A DNA stretch of 7,433 bases from Kiritimatiellia bacterium (GTDB lineage Bacteria > Verrucomicrobiota > Kiritimatiellia > RFP12 > UBA1067), in assembly GCA_017411125.1 (NCBI GenBank), contig JAFPNP010000342.1, positions 1 through 7,433 on the forward strand. The letters are read 5' to 3'. Of this stretch, positions 6,502-7,433 are shown one piece after another. Position 1 is the stretch's first letter. The number at the start of each line of letters is the position of its first letter. The notes under the pieces are model-generated. The model saw nothing but the letters and a program-made list of their open reading frames with translations. It was not told where the DNA came from and did not search any database. The translations under genes and the position numbers were made by a program.

Positions 6502-6527
6502 CGCGTAAATTTTTGATATAATACGCG
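6502..6527. promoter_or_regulatory. Inverted repeat around the metX -10 box, possible operator
   Basis: CGCGTA (6502-6507) and its exact reverse complement TACGCG (6522-6527) flank a 14-base AT-rich centre holding the -10 box. Arm centres are 20 bases apart, near two helical turns, as expected for a dimeric repressor. The first arm could instead pair with CGCGTT at 6469-6474 as the stem of a weak terminator before TTTTT (6510-6514). Chance remains possible in GC-rich DNA. Confidence 0.3.
6514..6522 (+). promoter_or_regulatory. Predicted extended -10 promoter of metX
   Basis: A perfect TATAAT (6517-6522) preceded by TGA (6514-6516) forms an extended -10 element. No good -35 box lies at 16-18 bases, which is common for extended -10 promoters. 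Transcription would start near 6529, only two bases before the GTG at 6531. The 52-base gap between the PHP stop and metX otherwise holds no ribosome site and is too short for a SAM riboswitch. Confidence 0.55.
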
Positions 6528-6530
6528 CCT

Positions 6531-7433
6531 GTGGAAAACAGCGAACATCAGACTGTCGGGGTCGTGGAACCCCATGTGACGACTTTGACCCTTCCGCCAG
6601 GCGGATTCCGGCTGGAGGAGGGTGGCATGTTGCCGCGTATCGACGTGGCCTGGGAGTCGTGCGGGCTCGAACGCCCCGAAAACGACAACGTGATCTTCAT
6701 CTGCCATGCGCTGACGGGCGACGCGCACGTGGCCGGACGCTATGCCGGCGAGGACGCCGCAAGCGGATGGTGGGATTCCATCGTCGGACCCGGCAGGGCG
6801 ATAGACACCAACCGGTTCCGCGTGATATGCGCCAACGTGCTCGGCGGCTGCAAGGGCACGACGGGGCCGTCATCGATCAATCCAGCCACGGGGAAACGCT
6901 ACGGATCGTCCTTCCCGCGCTTCACGATCGGCGACACGGTAGAAGTGTACCGCGCGCTTCTTCGCGAAATCGGAGTCACGCATCTCGCAGGACTCGTGGG
7001 CGGCAGTTTCGGCGGCATACAGGTGATTGAATGGATCGCGGCGCATCCCGGCGAAGTGGACAAGGCCGTGATGATCGCCTCCGGCGCCGCGCTCAACGCG
7101 CAGGCGCTCGCCTTCGACATCGTCGGCCGCTACGCGATCACTCTCGATCCGGAATGGAAAGGCGGCGACTACTACGACAACGGTCCCGGCCCGCTCATGG
7201 GTCTTGCCCAGGCCCGGCAGGTCGCGCACATAACATACCTCTCGCTCGACCTTCTCAACCGCCGCTTCGGGCGCAAGCCGCAGGAAGATTGGCTCAAGCG
7301 CGGCAAGGAATGGCTCGACGAACACGCCGCGCATTTCGGCACGACCTTTGCCATCGAAAGCTACCTCGAGTACCAGGCGCGCAAATTCCTCGCCCGCTTC
7401 GACGCCAACTCCTACCTGCAGATAACGCACGCG
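6531..7433 (+). CDS. metX: Homoserine O-acetyltransferase, 3' end outside the window
   Basis: The first 301 residues of an alpha/beta-hydrolase enzyme that acylates L-homoserine, the committed step of methionine synthesis by the MetX route. Recognised segments: TVGVVEP near the N-terminus, FICHALTGDAHVAG, GWWDSIVGPGRAIDT, LGGCKGTTGPSSINP, the nucleophile Ser159 in VGGSFGGIQ, and RFDANSYL close to the window end. The catalytic Asp and His come later in the family and lie outside the window. The frame has no stop to the right edge. GTG 6531 is the best start because the conserved TVGVVEP strand begins at residue 8; no Shine-Dalgarno precedes it and the promoter is almost adjacent, suggesting near-leaderless translation. 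An in-frame ATG at 6627 with GGAGGAGGG upstream would lose this strand. Some MetX enzymes use succinyl-CoA, so acyl-donor choice is not settled by the fold. The gene probably forms its own transcription unit. Confidence 0.93.
   Translation, partial: MENSEHQTVGVVEPHVTTLTLPPGGFRLEEGGMLPRIDVAWESCGLERPENDNVIFICHALTGDAHVAGRYAGEDAASGWWDSIVGPGRAIDTNRFRVICANVLGGCKGTTGPSSINPATGKRYGSSFPRFTIGDTVEVYRALLREIGVTHLAGLVGGSFGGIQVIEWIAAHPGEVDKAVMIASGAALNAQALAFDIVGRYAITLDPEWKGGDYYDNGPGPLMGLAQARQVAHITYLSLDLLNRRFGRKPQEDWLKRGKEWLDEHAAHFGTTFAIESYLEYQARKFLARFDANSYLQITHA

Noticed and set aside
6469..6514. Possible terminator after the PHP gene: CGCGTT/AACGCG stem then TTTTT
   Set aside because: The loop is 25 bases and the six-pair stem begins inside the PHP coding end, with TAAA between stem and T run; too weak to call on its own.

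Overview
The window is GC-rich bacterial DNA with seven protein genes, all on the + strand and closely packed. Four start at GTG (murI, the second DRTGG-type gene, the PHP gene and metX). Where a Shine-Dalgarno is present it is a good AAGGA-type site. A secreted family-51 arabinofuranosidase, a ThuA-like protein and regulatory genes best known to me from anaerobes suggest an anaerobic polysaccharide degrader. Kiritimatiellota, Lentisphaerota or Verrucomicrobiota from a gut or similar habitat would fit. This placement is inference, because no rRNA or marker tree can be read here.

Layout. (1) Positions 2-3935 hold a carbohydrate block: the end of a ThuA-like gene, then a signal-peptide-bearing GH51 alpha-L-arabinofuranosidase, then glutamate racemase murI, whose GTG start overlaps the GH51 stop by four bases. 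(2) Positions 3936-4009 hold a promoter (TTGCCT, 17 bases, GATAAT, with an extended -10). (3) Positions 4010-6478 hold a compact four-gene regulatory operon: a small DRTGG-type protein, a protein with two CBS domains joined to a GHKL/RsbW-like ATPase, a second small DRTGG-type protein, and a PHP-domain phosphoesterase. (4) Positions 6479-6530 hold an AT-rich promoter with a perfect TATAAT and almost no leader. (5) Position 6531 to the right edge holds metX, homoserine O-acetyltransferase, cut by the window end.

The most interesting part is the four-gene operon. From memory, relatives of these proteins sit beside the electron-bifurcating [FeFe]-hydrogenase (HydABC/Hym) genes of clostridia and Thermotogae. 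Here the module stands alone between murI and metX with no hydrogenase, ferredoxin or Nuo-like gene in view. Its stacking (30-base gap, 4-base overlap, 1-base gap) suggests the products work together. A reasonable inference is a nucleotide- or redox-sensing switch: CBS domains as ligand sensors, the ATPase as a kinase or anti-regulator, the two DRTGG proteins as partners, and the PHP enzyme making or removing a phosphorylated signal. No function has been shown from this sequence.

No tRNA, rRNA, CRISPR array, insertion sequence or convincing strong terminator was found. No gene-free stretch exceeds 300 bases; the longest gap is the 74 bases before position 4010.
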